The notes below the pieces were generated by a model. The model was not told where the DNA came from and searched no databases. It saw nothing but the letters and a program-made list of their open reading frames with translations. The position numbers were made by a program, and so were the translations under genes. Positions 42,948 through 51,975 of a DNA stretch of 64,000 bases are shown piece after piece. The stretch is from contig CANNZV010001468.1 in assembly GCA_947561585.1 (NCBI GenBank), positions 88,836-152,835 of the forward strand, read 5' to 3'. The stretch's first letter is position 1. Every line of letters starts with the position of its first letter. This stretch comes from Caprella mutica (Eukaryota > Arthropoda > Malacostraca > Amphipoda > Caprellidae).

Positions 42948-44681
42948 TTAGTCATCTGAAAACATTCCCATAAATTCCCCAAAATTACTCATTCCTCCTT
43001 CGATCTTTAAATTACCTTTCGCAATTTCCACAGTAGGTTTTCTCATCTTAGAAACAATCTCTTTCCAAATAGAACTTGTAGTTTCAATTTTCAAATCTGG
43101 ATTTTCCATTTCAAAAGGCTGAATTTCAACCACACCATTTCTAATATGAACGGACCATTGAGCATTCGAATCTTTAAAATTAAATACAGCTTTTTTATTA
43201 TAGTTTTTGCTTTTTTCAGGATTCGTTTTTACTGACATGGCATCAAAGATTGCTTTTATGGGAATTGCATCAACCATAGCTTTTGATCGTTGAACAAATA
43301 AGTTTATATCTTTCCCATTTACCTCCGCAGCTTGACTTAAAAAATAATGCCTTGCATTTGGATTTAATTGTTGTTCTCCTAGATTAATCAATGATTCATA
43401 TTTAAGGTTTATGGCAGTTTGATTCTTAGGATCTATTTCAAGAACAAAATTTGTCAACTCCAAAACCCATTGATATTCTTTTTCTTCAAATGCAGATTGT
43501 ATCTTTTTTAGCATTGCTTCTTTACCTCCAACAAGTGAAATCATTTTTTCTGCTTTGTCTCTATTTTCCAAAGGAAGTAGCGTCGAAACATCCCCATCAT
43601 ACCAACCTAGATAACCATTAAAAATATTTTTTACTGACCAATCCACTCTACCATAAACTTCTTTGAGGTAAGGAGATGAGGCAAGATGATCTGGAAGTTT
43701 TACTTGTTCTGCAATTTCATTTGGTTTTAATCCCTTATTCATTAATCGAATGGTTTGGTCATGGACAAATCGAATAGCATCAGCATAATCTCTTAAGATT
43801 TTTTCAATCTCCATTTCACCTTTTACAGGTTGGGTATGACTTGGTATTAAAAAATGAGGTTTTAAATAACGCATTTTATCCAAACTATTTGCCCATTGTT
43901 TTACATCTCTATATGGTGTTCCTCGAATGGTATAAAGGTTTGGAAATGCTTTATAAATATTATCTCCTGGCAATAAAACTTTCTGCTCGGGTAACCACAC
44001 ATATAATTGATCGTTGGTTTCTCCAGGCACATGTGCTAAATGGATTTTTACACCTTCAATTTCAATTTCCAATTTATCTTTAAAAGTAACGGTTGGTCGA
44101 ATGAGCGAACGAGTAGTATTATCATTGGCATCTAATCTTGGACCAATACCACAATTAATATGATCTTGATCTGATAAAGAAGTTCCAAACATTCTATAAC
44201 TTCTGCTACTGACAATAGGCTGTACAACATTCAATATTCTATCAATATAATAATTAGTCAATTCATGTGAATAGACCTCAGGATTATCATCTCCTGCAAA
44301 AACTCCAGCTCCAAAAATATGGTCAGCATGATTATGAGTATAGATAATTGCTTTTGTAGGTTTATTGTTTATTTTTTCAAATTCCGTTTTTACTTTTTTT
44401 GCAGCCTCATTACTTTCCATACAGTCCACTATAATATTTCCATTTTCGCCTTCTATCAAAATGGAATTAGCTAATCCAAAACCAATCGCAACATGCACAC
44501 CTTTGGTCACTTCAATTACTTGAGACGTATTAAATTCCTCTGAATGTCGGATTAACTCTTTTTTGGAATCATTGGTAGAATGGTTTGAATTTTCAGAAGT
44601 CATTGTTTCTTTTGATTGATTACAAGAGTAAACCAAACAAAGGAATAAGATTGAAAGTATTGGGGATTTCATATAATGCAA
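42948..44681 (-). CDS. Alkyl/aryl sulfatase, metallo-beta-lactamase type (SdsA-like)
   Basis: This 577-residue enzyme starts MHYMKSPILSILFLCLVYSCNQ, a lipoprotein signal with Cys near 20, so it is anchored in the envelope. The metallo-beta-lactamase domain (about 50-310) has the zinc motif YTHNHADHIFGAG and the second metal site around HVPGETNDQLYVWLPEQKVLLPGDN. The alkylsulfatase-specific helical dimerisation domain follows (LGWYDGDVSTLLPL near 355), then a C-terminal SCP2-like domain (about 470-577) that binds hydrophobic chains. It hydrolyses alkyl sulfate esters such as dodecyl sulfate to alcohol and sulfate. No regulator or oxidation genes lie beside it. Confidence 0.9.
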   Translation of the reverse strand: MHYMKSPILSILFLCLVYSCNQSKETMTSENSNHSTNDSKKELIRHSEEFNTSQVIEVTKGVHVAIGFGLANSILIEGENGNIIVDCMESNEAAKKVKTEFEKINNKPTKAIIYTHNHADHIFGAGVFAGDDNPEVYSHELTNYYIDRILNVVQPIVSSRSYRMFGTSLSDQDHINCGIGPRLDANDNTTRSLIRPTVTFKDKLEIEIEGVKIHLAHVPGETNDQLYVWLPEQKVLLPGDNIYKAFPNLYTIRGTPYRDVKQWANSLDKMRYLKPHFLIPSHTQPVKGEMEIEKILRDYADAIRFVHDQTIRLMNKGLKPNEIAEQVKLPDHLASSPYLKEVYGRVDWSVKNIFNGYLGWYDGDVSTLLPLENRDKAEKMISLVGGKEAMLKKIQSAFEEKEYQWVLELTNFVLEIDPKNQTAINLKYESLINLGEQQLNPNARHYFLSQAAEVNGKDINLFVQRSKAMVDAIPIKAIFDAMSVKTNPEKSKNYNKKAVFNFKDSNAQWSVHIRNGVVEIQPFEMENPDLKIETTSSIWKEIVSKMRKPTVEIAKGNLKIEGGMSNFGEFMGMFSDD

Positions 44682-44791
44682 GTTGATTTCTATGAAGTGT
44701 GAGTGAATGATAATTTCTGTAAAAGTAATTTTTTTTTCAAAAAAATAATCAACGTACCTATCATTTCCGCTGATTATCGTATTATAGCTTT

Positions 44792-45739
44792 ATGAAAATA
44801 ACAAAAGCAATTATTACTGCAGCAGCACGTGGAGAGCGTTTATATCCAGTAGGAGATACGGTACAAAAAGCTATGTTGCCTCTTGCAGATATAGATGGAG
44901 TCTATAAACCTGTAATTCAAATTATTGCGGAAGAAGCCTTTGAAGCAGGGATAGAAGAAATATGTATTATCGTTGCTCCAGGTGATGAGAATAGGTATGT
45001 TGATGCCTTTAAAACATTGAAAAGCAATTTGACAAATTCCTATGGTGGAGTAGATTGGGCTAGAAATCAGGCGAATAAAATAACGCACCTTTTGGATCGA
45101 CTTCAATTTGTAGTTCAAAAAGAAACCTTAGGTTTTGGGCATGCGGTGAAATGTGGACAAGAGTTTGTTGGAGATGATGCATTTCTATTGTTATTAGGTG
45201 ATCATTTATATCGGTCTGGATTGGATAAAATGAATTGCGCTACTCAATTAGTGGATTTAGCAAAAAAAGAATCATGTTCAGTTTCGGCTGTAAATTCTAC
45301 CAATGAACATTTGATTGGTCACTATGGTACGTTGACAGGAAAACATTTAACGACGCAATATGGTGCATACGAGATAGAACGTATCATCGAAAAACCATCA
45401 CTCAGTCAAGCAGAACTAGAATTGCAAACTCCAGGATTAAGAGCAGGTCATTATTTATGTTTTTTTGGAATGCATGTTTTAGAGTCGTCTATTTTTACTT
45501 ACCTCGAAGATGAAGCAAAGAAAAATAAAAAAGGATCAGATTTGCAGTTGACTCCTGCTCTTCAACAATTGGCTCATCATAAAAAATATTTAGCTAAAGA
45601 AGTTAAGGGACGACGATTTAATCTAGGGACTAGATTTGGTTGGTTAGAAGCACAACTTGCTTTTGCTCAAGATGGCCCTTATAGCGAAGAACTTTTGTCA
45701 AGTATTATAGAGCAACTAGCCTATAAAAAGAATAAGTAG
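44792..45739 (+). CDS. GalU-like sugar-phosphate nucleotidyltransferase
   Basis: This 315-residue enzyme has the Rossmann-like nucleotidyltransferase fold of the GalU/RmlA group: TKAIITAAARGERLYPVGDT near 3 (the usual GxGxRLxPxT is changed to AAARGERLYPVGDT), KAMLPLADIDGVYKPVI near 26, ETLGFGHAVKCG near 112, the LLLLGDHLY metal site near 133 and IIEKPSLSQAELE near 193. GalU-type UDP-glucose pyrophosphorylase is the closest match, but the substituted P-loop means the sugar is uncertain. It lies 76 bases upstream of a fucokinase-like/UDPGP fusion on the same strand, so the two probably serve one sugar-activation pathway. Confidence 0.85.
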   Translation: MKITKAIITAAARGERLYPVGDTVQKAMLPLADIDGVYKPVIQIIAEEAFEAGIEEICIIVAPGDENRYVDAFKTLKSNLTNSYGGVDWARNQANKITHLLDRLQFVVQKETLGFGHAVKCGQEFVGDDAFLLLLGDHLYRSGLDKMNCATQLVDLAKKESCSVSAVNSTNEHLIGHYGTLTGKHLTTQYGAYEIERIIEKPSLSQAELELQTPGLRAGHYLCFFGMHVLESSIFTYLEDEAKKNKKGSDLQLTPALQQLAHHKKYLAKEVKGRRFNLGTRFGWLEAQLAFAQDGPYSEELLSSIIEQLAYKKNK

Positions 45740-45814
45740 TGGTACTTCAAAATCTTGCTAATTTGACAATTTTTCAAATTTTTCTTTAAAACCTGTTTTC
45801 AAAAAAATAATAAC

Positions 45815-48800
45815 TTGAATATTTTTATAGAAACAATAACTAGTTCAAATCCAAAAATTAGAGATCGCTCCTTCTTTGATTTGTGCAAAGGGAAATCTGC
45901 AAATGTATTGTTAAAGGAAATGACAGTATTAGAGGATTTTCGAAAAAGTACGGATAATTTATATCATCGAGTAAGGGCTTGTTTGTTTTTACATGGTACT
46001 TATCGTTATTTTTTGCAGCAACATCCCAAGTTTCCAGATACTGGAAAAATTCCATACGAAGGTTATGTACATTTATTGAATAGAAGATTTGAAGAAGCGA
46101 TTTCTTATTTTCGAAAAACTCAAAGAAAGGATGGCCCAAGCGGAACATTGATGAGTGCATTATCGGAAGCTTATCACCAGCGTAGTTTTCAGATTTTGGC
46201 AGACCAAGTCAGGAAGAGTGTAAGGGCAAGTATAGGAAATCAATGGATGTTTAGAGGTGGTTTTACGGAACAGCATCCAATTAGAATTCATCCTCAATTA
46301 TTGAAGAGAGAAGAAGGGAATACATTATTTCCTATTCTAGAAGAACAAACGGCTGTTAGAATGGACTTGACTCATAGCGGTTGGTCAGATATATTTTTTT
46401 TAGGAATGGATTATCCGAAAGGAGCAAGAGTTTTAAATGTATCGATTAATTTGGGAGTTTATGGAAGAGATAAAGACATCAAACCACCTATCCAGACTTA
46501 TGTTCGAGTTATTACTGAACCCATTATTCGATTAACAAGTGTTGATCTTGGTACGACTAAGGATATTTCTCAATTAGATGATTTATTTAATTTTGGAAAT
46601 GATTATTTAGGATTGGTAAAAGCTGGAGTAATTGCTTCTGGTTGTATTACCCCTGCCTTCGAAGGAACTCAACAATCTCTAAAAGAGATTTTAAGTCGGA
46701 TCATTGCGCCAGGGATGGGATTAGAAATAGTTACGATGGTAAATGATATTCCCAAGGGATCTAGATTTGCAGTTTCGACAAATTTATTAGGTTCCATAAT
46801 TAGTGTATTGATGCGAGCAACTCAGCAAACAAAAAATCTTGCAGGAGTATTGTTAGAAAAAGAACGGAGGTTGGTCGCATCTCGTGCTATTCTTGGAGAA
46901 TGGATTGGAGGATCAGGTGGTGGATGGCAAGACTCAGGTGGAGTTTGGCCCGGTGTCAAAGCAATCGAAGGGGCTTTAGCTCAAGAAGGAGATCCTGAAT
47001 TTGGAATTAGTAATGGTTGTTTGCTTCCTCAACATAGAATTTTATCGGGGGAGGAATTGCATCCTAAATTTGCAGAAAGACTTACCAATTCCTTGGTGTT
47101 AATGCATGGAGGAATGGCTCAAAATGTAGGCCCTATTTTGGAAATGGTAACTGAAAAATATCTCTATCGATCTTCCAATGAATGGAAAGCAAGGCATGCT
47201 ACTTCCCAAATATATGATCAAATCTTATTGGCTTTAAAAGAAGGAGATATACCTAGATTAGCAAAACTGACTTCCAAAAATTTTGACTATCCTATCAAAA
47301 CCATTATACCTTGGGCCTCTACACATTTTACAGAAGTCATTATAAAAAAAGCTAAAAAGAGGTTTAAAAAAGATTATTTAGGATTTATGATGTTGGGAGG
47401 AATGTCTGGCGGCGGTATGGGAATGTATGTGAAACCTGAGCGATATGAGAAACGAAAACAAGGTGTCTTAGATATATTAAAAGAGACAAAAAATGAGTTG
47501 TCTAGTGCTTTGCCATTTGCAATGGAACCTGTTGTTTATAATTTTAAAATCAATAACAAAGGAACTTTTAGCAATATTAAAAAAGGAAACAAAGCATTGA
47601 TGCCAGAACGATATTATGGTTTGCAAATTAAAGAATTAGCAAGACAAAAACCCGATTCTATTGCATATCAGAGGCGGGCTGAAATTGACATTTATACTAC
47701 CCGTATCAAAAAACATGATTCTGCATATACGTTGTTACGGAGTTTAGTGAGTAATCTTTTTCAAGTTTCAGATACGGCTATGGAAGCCAATAGAATGGAA
47801 CAAAACAATATATCTACAAAGATTAAAAATGAAAATGGTTTTGATGAAATTCAACATGAACAACTGCGAAAAGATTTACAAAAGGGGAGAATAGGGCTTT
47901 CGCAAAATCGACTTTCGTTAGAAACTACGATCAATGATGTGAGTAAAAAAGAGGTAGTTTTTTTTAAAAATATAAGAAATAAAAGAAAAGGTATTGCAGC
48001 ATTAAAAGCAGGAAAAGTAGCAGTATTGAGTTTGGCGGGAGGTGTTGGAAGTCGTTGGACAAAAGGTGCAGGAGTAATTAAAGCGCTTAATCCTTTTGCT
48101 GAAATGGGTGGGAAACATAGAAGTTTTTTGGAAGTACATATTGCCAAGACTCAACGTATTGCTAACCTTTATGGTGCAAAACCGCCTCATGTTATTGCTA
48201 CAAGTTATTTGACTTATCAGCCAATTGTGGGTGAATTAAAACAAAATAAGAATTACGGATATAAAGGAACAATATATGTTTCACCTGGGAAATCAATTGG
48301 ACAACGCTTTATTCCTATGGTAAGAGATTTGCAATTTCTTTGGGAAGAAATGCCTCAAGAAATTTTGGATGAAAATAAGCAGAAAGTTCTTGAGCAAGGA
48401 AGAGGTGCTCTTTTAGAATGGGCAAAAGGGAAAGGTGAAGGAAATGATTATATGGATAATTTAGCGAGCCAGAGATTTAGTCCATTAGGACATTGGTATG
48501 AACTACCTAATTTATTGAGGAATGGAATTCTTGCTGATTTATTAAAAAAGAATCCAAAGGTAGAAACTATAATGTTGCATAATATTGACACGCTCGGAGC
48601 TGATTTAGATGCGGCAGCATTGAGTAATCATCTTGCTTCTAACAATATGCTTACATTTGAGGTAGTGCCTCGTAGATTAGAGGATAGAGGTGGGGGACTA
48701 GCCGAGGTGAACGGAAAGGTTAGAATGTTGGAAGGACTAGCTCAGCCAAGAGAAGAAGATGAATTAGGGCTTAGTTTTTATAATAGCATGACCACTTGGA

Positions 48801-49141
48801 TTCAAGTAGATAAATTGCTCCAATGGCTTGGTTTGACCCGAAAAGATTTAAATGGTTCTTTAGAAAAATTGGATCAAGCCGTCCGATCTCGTGCTCAACG
48901 ACTGCCTACCTATGTTACGATCAAAGATGTGAAATATCGATGGGGGCAAGGTCAAGAAGATATTTATCCAGTTGCTCAAATTGAAAAATTATGGAGTGAT
49001 ATGTCTGGATTGTCAGATGTGAGTTGTGGTTATTTAGTAGTTCCACGTTTGAGGGGGCAGCAGTTAAAAGATCCTGCACAGTTGGATGGATGGGCTAATG
49101 ATGGGAGTAAAAGATATATTGAAAAATTGATGGGGATCTAA
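45815..49141 (+). CDS. Fucokinase-like GHMP kinase fused to a UDPGP-type nucleotidyltransferase
   Basis: This 1108-residue protein starts with TTG 45815. Residues 1-165 form a helical N-terminal domain. A GHMP kinase domain follows (about 170-590) with L-fucokinase/FKP-type motifs: DLTHSGWSD 184-192, the ATP loop PKGSRFAVSTNLLG 313-326, GGSGGGWQDSGGVWPGVK 365-382 and GGMSGGGMGM near 528. A linker is followed by a UDPGP-family uridylyltransferase (about 725-1108) with LAGGVGSRW 740-748, VSPGKSIGQRF, LHNIDTLGAD and RRLEDRGGGLAEV. It should phosphorylate a sugar at C1 and then make a nucleotide sugar, probably UDP-linked. Bacteroides Fkp also couples kinase and pyrophosphorylase, but in the reverse domain order and with a GDP-type enzyme. 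The substrate is unknown. Confidence 0.85.
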   Translation: MNIFIETITSSNPKIRDRSFFDLCKGKSANVLLKEMTVLEDFRKSTDNLYHRVRACLFLHGTYRYFLQQHPKFPDTGKIPYEGYVHLLNRRFEEAISYFRKTQRKDGPSGTLMSALSEAYHQRSFQILADQVRKSVRASIGNQWMFRGGFTEQHPIRIHPQLLKREEGNTLFPILEEQTAVRMDLTHSGWSDIFFLGMDYPKGARVLNVSINLGVYGRDKDIKPPIQTYVRVITEPIIRLTSVDLGTTKDISQLDDLFNFGNDYLGLVKAGVIASGCITPAFEGTQQSLKEILSRIIAPGMGLEIVTMVNDIPKGSRFAVSTNLLGSIISVLMRATQQTKNLAGVLLEKERRLVASRAILGEWIGGSGGGWQDSGGVWPGVKAIEGALAQEGDPEFGISNGCLLPQHRILSGEELHPKFAERLTNSLVLMHGGMAQNVGPILEMVTEKYLYRSSNEWKARHATSQIYDQILLALKEGDIPRLAKLTSKNFDYPIKTIIPWASTHFTEVIIKKAKKRFKKDYLGFMMLGGMSGGGMGMYVKPERYEKRKQGVLDILKETKNELSSALPFAMEPVVYNFKINNKGTFSNIKKGNKALMPERYYGLQIKELARQKPDSIAYQRRAEIDIYTTRIKKHDSAYTLLRSLVSNLFQVSDTAMEANRMEQNNISTKIKNENGFDEIQHEQLRKDLQKGRIGLSQNRLSLETTINDVSKKEVVFFKNIRNKRKGIAALKAGKVAVLSLAGGVGSRWTKGAGVIKALNPFAEMGGKHRSFLEVHIAKTQRIANLYGAKPPHVIATSYLTYQPIVGELKQNKNYGYKGTIYVSPGKSIGQRFIPMVRDLQFLWEEMPQEILDENKQKVLEQGRGALLEWAKGKGEGNDYMDNLASQRFSPLGHWYELPNLLRNGILADLLKKNPKVETIMLHNIDTLGADLDAAALSNHLASNNMLTFEVVPRRLEDRGGGLAEVNGKVRMLEGLAQPREEDELGLSFYNSMTTWIQVDKLLQWLGLTRKDLNGSLEKLDQAVRSRAQRLPTYVTIKDVKYRWGQGQEDIYPVAQIEKLWSDMSGLSDVSCGYLVVPRLRGQQLKDPAQLDGWANDGSKRYIEKLMGI

Positions 49142-49212
49142 AGTAATATGACTTTCTAAAGTTGTCAAATTATTTGTCGAAAACCTTGACGACTTTGGAA
49201 AGTCGTTTTACT
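49142..49212. terminator. Bidirectional terminator between convergent genes
   Basis: GACTTTCTAAAGTTGTCAA (49150-49168) pairs with TTGACGACTTTGGAAAGTC (49186-49204) with two G-U-type differences; the flanks AGTAA/TTACT extend it. It sits exactly between the convergent kinase-fusion and YwbE genes. Confidence 0.75.
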
Positions 49213-49414
49213 CTAAGATTATATTTTTAACTCTGCCTACTTCACCTGTTTGCAACATTACTTTGATTCCATGAGGATGATTTGAGGATTTTGTTAAAAT
49301 ACGTTTGACAAATCCTTCCGTTAGTTCACCCGATCTTTGATGATGTTTTTGGACAATTTCTACTAAAAGTCCAGTTTCAATATTCGATCTTTTTGTTCCA
49401 TCTGCTTGGTTCAT
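49208..49414 (-). CDS. ywbE: YwbE family protein
   Basis: This protein matches the small YwbE (DUF2196) family almost end to end: RSNIETGLLVEIVQKHHQRSG, LTEGFVKRILTKSSNHPHGI and KVMLQTGEVGRVKNI. I take Met at 49414 (MNQADGTKRSN) as the start because the family begins there; the frame extends to 49447 with 11 unrelated residues. The family is a single beta-rich, KOW-like or SH3-like fold of about 65 residues with no known activity. A TAnnTTTG box lies upstream at 49461-49468. Confidence 0.88.
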   Translation of the reverse strand: MNQADGTKRSNIETGLLVEIVQKHHQRSGELTEGFVKRILTKSSNHPHGIKVMLQTGEVGRVKNIILE

Positions 49415-49460
49415 AAAACTATATTTTTCTAGAAAGTTGTATTTCAATTATTGGAAATAA

Positions 49461-49468
49461 CAAAGGTA
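49461..49468 (-). promoter_or_regulatory. Promoter -7 box of ywbE
   Basis: On the minus strand this reads TACCTTTG, an exact TAnnTTTG match, 47-54 bases before the preferred start codon. No TTTG lies at -33. Confidence 0.4.
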
Positions 49469-49488
49469 TGACTTAAATATTGGAAAGG

Positions 49489-50076
49489 TTAAATATGATC
49501 TAAAAGATGGAAAAGCGATAAAATAATTACCATCACAAGAAGAGCTACAATTAAGTAAGGATAGGGTTTAGTTTTCTCTAATTTATTTTCAGCAGCTTCC
49601 AGTTTAGCTTTTGTAATATTAATCAAATCAGCATTTTTACTTCTGATTAAATCTTGCTGTTTAATCATATGATTAGTTAAAACTTTAATGAAAATGTCGT
49701 CTGATTCGATTGCCTTTAATTGATTGATAGTCAACACTTTAACTGAAAGAGGCGAAGTTGCAATTACATCTGCTGATCTAGATGTATTTTCCAAAAGTGC
49801 CATAGCTCCAAAGTAATCTCCATTATGATTTTCACCAAGTTTGACCTCTTCCTTTAGAATATCAACACTACCTTTTTCAATAAAGAAAATGGCATCTCCA
49901 AAAGCTCCTTCCTTAATGATATAATCGCCAGATGAATAAGTTCTATCGATAAGATGGCTTTCTAGATTTTTCAATTGGTCATCATTAAGACCTGAAAAAA
50001 GCTGACAGCTTTTCCATGAAGAAAATGAAGTTTCGGAAGAAGTTCCTAAATTTGAGTTGGAAATTGAGTTAGTCAA
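49489..50076 (-). CDS. Cyclic-nucleotide-binding-domain protein with C-terminal membrane anchor
   Basis: This 195-residue protein has a cNMP-binding beta-roll (about 22-140): LFSGLNDDQLKNLESHLID, YIIKEGAFGDAIFFIEKGSV, NGDYFGAMALLENTSRSADVIA. The phosphate-binding cassette GxxxGExALLxxxxRxA appears as DYFGAMALLENTSRSADV, with Ala-Met in place of the Glu that binds the ribose, so cyclic nucleotide binding is doubtful. A coiled coil and one C-terminal transmembrane helix (PYLIVALLVMVIILSLFHLL, about 173-192) follow. There is no HTH, so it is not a CRP-type transcription factor. Confidence 0.82.
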   Translation of the reverse strand: MTNSISNSNLGTSSETSFSSWKSCQLFSGLNDDQLKNLESHLIDRTYSSGDYIIKEGAFGDAIFFIEKGSVDILKEEVKLGENHNGDYFGAMALLENTSRSADVIATSPLSVKVLTINQLKAIESDDIFIKVLTNHMIKQQDLIRSKNADLINITKAKLEAAENKLEKTKPYPYLIVALLVMVIILSLFHLLDHI

Positions 50077-50208
50077 TGATTATAGTAGTTTGATATTCTT
50101 TGCAAGATAAGCCTAGGTTGATAATTATTGGAGTATTTGGTTGATTATTTTTCCTTAATAATAAACCTATTCTTTACTTTTTTCGTCAAATAAATTGAAA
50201 ATAAAATA

Positions 50209-50433
50209 ATGCTACCAGACCCAAAGATTCTTACACAATTGGTCACGATGAAAATGCCTTTTGGGAAATATCAAGGACGATTATTATGCGATTTGCCCGT
50301 TTCTTATTTGGAATGGTTTAATAATAAAGGATTTCCAAAAGGAAAATTAGGTATGCTTTTAGAGACCATTCATGTAATCAAGACCAATGGCTTAGATGAA
50401 TTATTGATTCCTTTAAAGAGGAAATTAAAATAA
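50209..50433 (+). CDS. DUF3820 family protein
   Basis: This 74-residue protein carries the whole DUF3820 pattern: MPFGKYQGRLLCDLPVSYLE, WFNNKGFPKGKLG and a C-terminal helix MLLETIHVIKTNGLDELL. Members are widespread in bacteria; the 'quorum-sensing-regulated virulence factor' database label comes from one Pseudomonas homologue and does not define a function. It is monocistronic, followed at once by the insertion sequence. Confidence 0.88.
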   Translation: MLPDPKILTQLVTMKMPFGKYQGRLLCDLPVSYLEWFNNKGFPKGKLGMLLETIHVIKTNGLDELLIPLKRKLK

Positions 50434-50472
50434 TTCGATTTGGGACTTTGGGATTTATAATCAATTCATAAT

Positions 50473-51843
50473 AATCAGCAATGGTTCGTGAAGATTTCAA
50501 AAGAGAAATCTAAAATTTATGTTTGAAAATTTTTATTGTAGAAAAAGGTAAAAGTCATAGTTTTGGTTTTGCAGAACTAAACAAGACTTTTACCAATGAA
50601 TGCAAATACAGATGTAAAAACACTCACGTCAACAATATTGGGCAATATGGCTGAGATAGGCAAATGGCAAAGCAATTTTTTACAAGAAAATTTTGATTTG
50701 CAATGCAGATTGCGAGGACGACACAATTTCTTAAACATGAGTCGTTACTCTGCTTTTAACGAAGGGACTTTCCATAATAACTATGGAAAAGACTTCGATT
50801 TCTTTGAATTTAATCGCTTACTGAGTGAGCAATATAGTTCATCAGAACGCATCAATGCTTTTGACCCAAGTTACATTTCCAAAAGTGGAAAGCATACTCC
50901 GGGGACTGGTTTGTATTGGTCTGGCTGTGCAGGTCACAATAAATGGGGCTTAGAAATTGGCGGCTTTGGTAGTGTGGATATTATCAATAATACGGCGATG
51001 CATTTAGTAGCCAATCAAACCTTGAGTCAGGAAGAATACTCTTCCTTACTATTTTACTATGCGGCTTTAGTTTGTTTTCATGCAGAAAACTTAAAAAAAG
51101 TATCAAAATATTTAGCAGTAGATGCTTATTTCTCTCGATTCCCTTTTGTGGATGAAGTTTGTTCTACAGGACTAGAAATCGTAAGTCGATTGAGAGATGA
51201 TGCCCATTTACTTTATCCTTATGTTGGACCACATCCTATAAGAAGGGGCGCAAGAACTAAATATCTAGGAAAGTTTGACCCTAGAAATTTAGATGAAGCT
51301 TACTTTACTTGTTGTGTAGATTGTTTAGAAGAGCAAGACTATCGAATTTTTGAAGCTACTCTATATTCCGTTTCTTTGAAACGATATATTCGTGTAGCAG
51401 TCATGCATCTTTACAGAGAAGATGGTTCTATTAAATCGCATAAAATTTTCTTCTCTACAGACTTGGCTTTATCAGGTATTGATATTTATTGTTATTATAA
51501 AGCTCGATACCAAATCGAATTTCTATATAGAGATGCCAAGCAATATCTTGGTTTGCAACATTGTCAAAGTAAAAGTGAAACGAAATTACATTTTCATTTT
51601 AATACAGCTCTGACAACTGTTTCTTTAGTAAAAGCAATTTACCATTTAAGTCAGCCATTGGAGCAAAGAAATCCTTTCTCTATGGCAGATATTAAAACCC
51701 AATATTTCAATGAACTGTTGTTCGATTTAATTATTTCAATGTGTGGGATTAACCCACACGAACCTAAAATTATTCAGATAAAGAAAAGTGTCCTGAGCTT
51801 TGGTAAAATCAGAGCTTGATTCTTTCACGAACCATTGAATCAG
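50473..51843. mobile_element. Complete insertion sequence with 6-bp target duplication (IS4-like)
   Basis: The element spans 50479-51837 (1359 bp). Its ends are perfect 14-bp inverted repeats, CAATGGTTCGTGAA and TTCACGAACCATTG. The host bases AATCAG occur directly on both sides (50473-50478 and 51838-51843), which is a 6-bp target-site duplication. One transposase gene fills it. It looks intact and recently inserted. Confidence 0.93.
50596..51819 (+). CDS. DDE transposase, IS4-like
   Basis: This 407-residue transposase lies inside the 50.5-51.8 kb element. Catalytic acids fit D90 (NAFDPSYISKSG), D176 (YLAVDAYFS) and E308 in YYKARYQIEFLYRDAKQYLG, which also gives the IS4 signature Y-(2)-R-(3)-E-(6)-K exactly. 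The D-to-E spacing (about 132 residues) is long because of an inserted beta-strand region, as in IS4 and IS701-like groups. The start is ATG 50596 and no frameshift is seen, so it should be active. Confidence 0.92.
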   Translation: MNANTDVKTLTSTILGNMAEIGKWQSNFLQENFDLQCRLRGRHNFLNMSRYSAFNEGTFHNNYGKDFDFFEFNRLLSEQYSSSERINAFDPSYISKSGKHTPGTGLYWSGCAGHNKWGLEIGGFGSVDIINNTAMHLVANQTLSQEEYSSLLFYYAALVCFHAENLKKVSKYLAVDAYFSRFPFVDEVCSTGLEIVSRLRDDAHLLYPYVGPHPIRRGARTKYLGKFDPRNLDEAYFTCCVDCLEEQDYRIFEATLYSVSLKRYIRVAVMHLYREDGSIKSHKIFFSTDLALSGIDIYCYYKARYQIEFLYRDAKQYLGLQHCQSKSETKLHFHFNTALTTVSLVKAIYHLSQPLEQRNPFSMADIKTQYFNELLFDLIISMCGINPHEPKIIQIKKSVLSFGKIRA

Positions 51844-51975
51844 AATACCAAAACAAATTATTTAGTCTGAAAAACAAGGACTTTGATAGAGTTTCTTTAG
51901 GGTTTAATTCTACAATCCAATAATTTAAACTCAAATTGAATTTTAAAATTAATTAATCAATCAAAACCTGTAACA

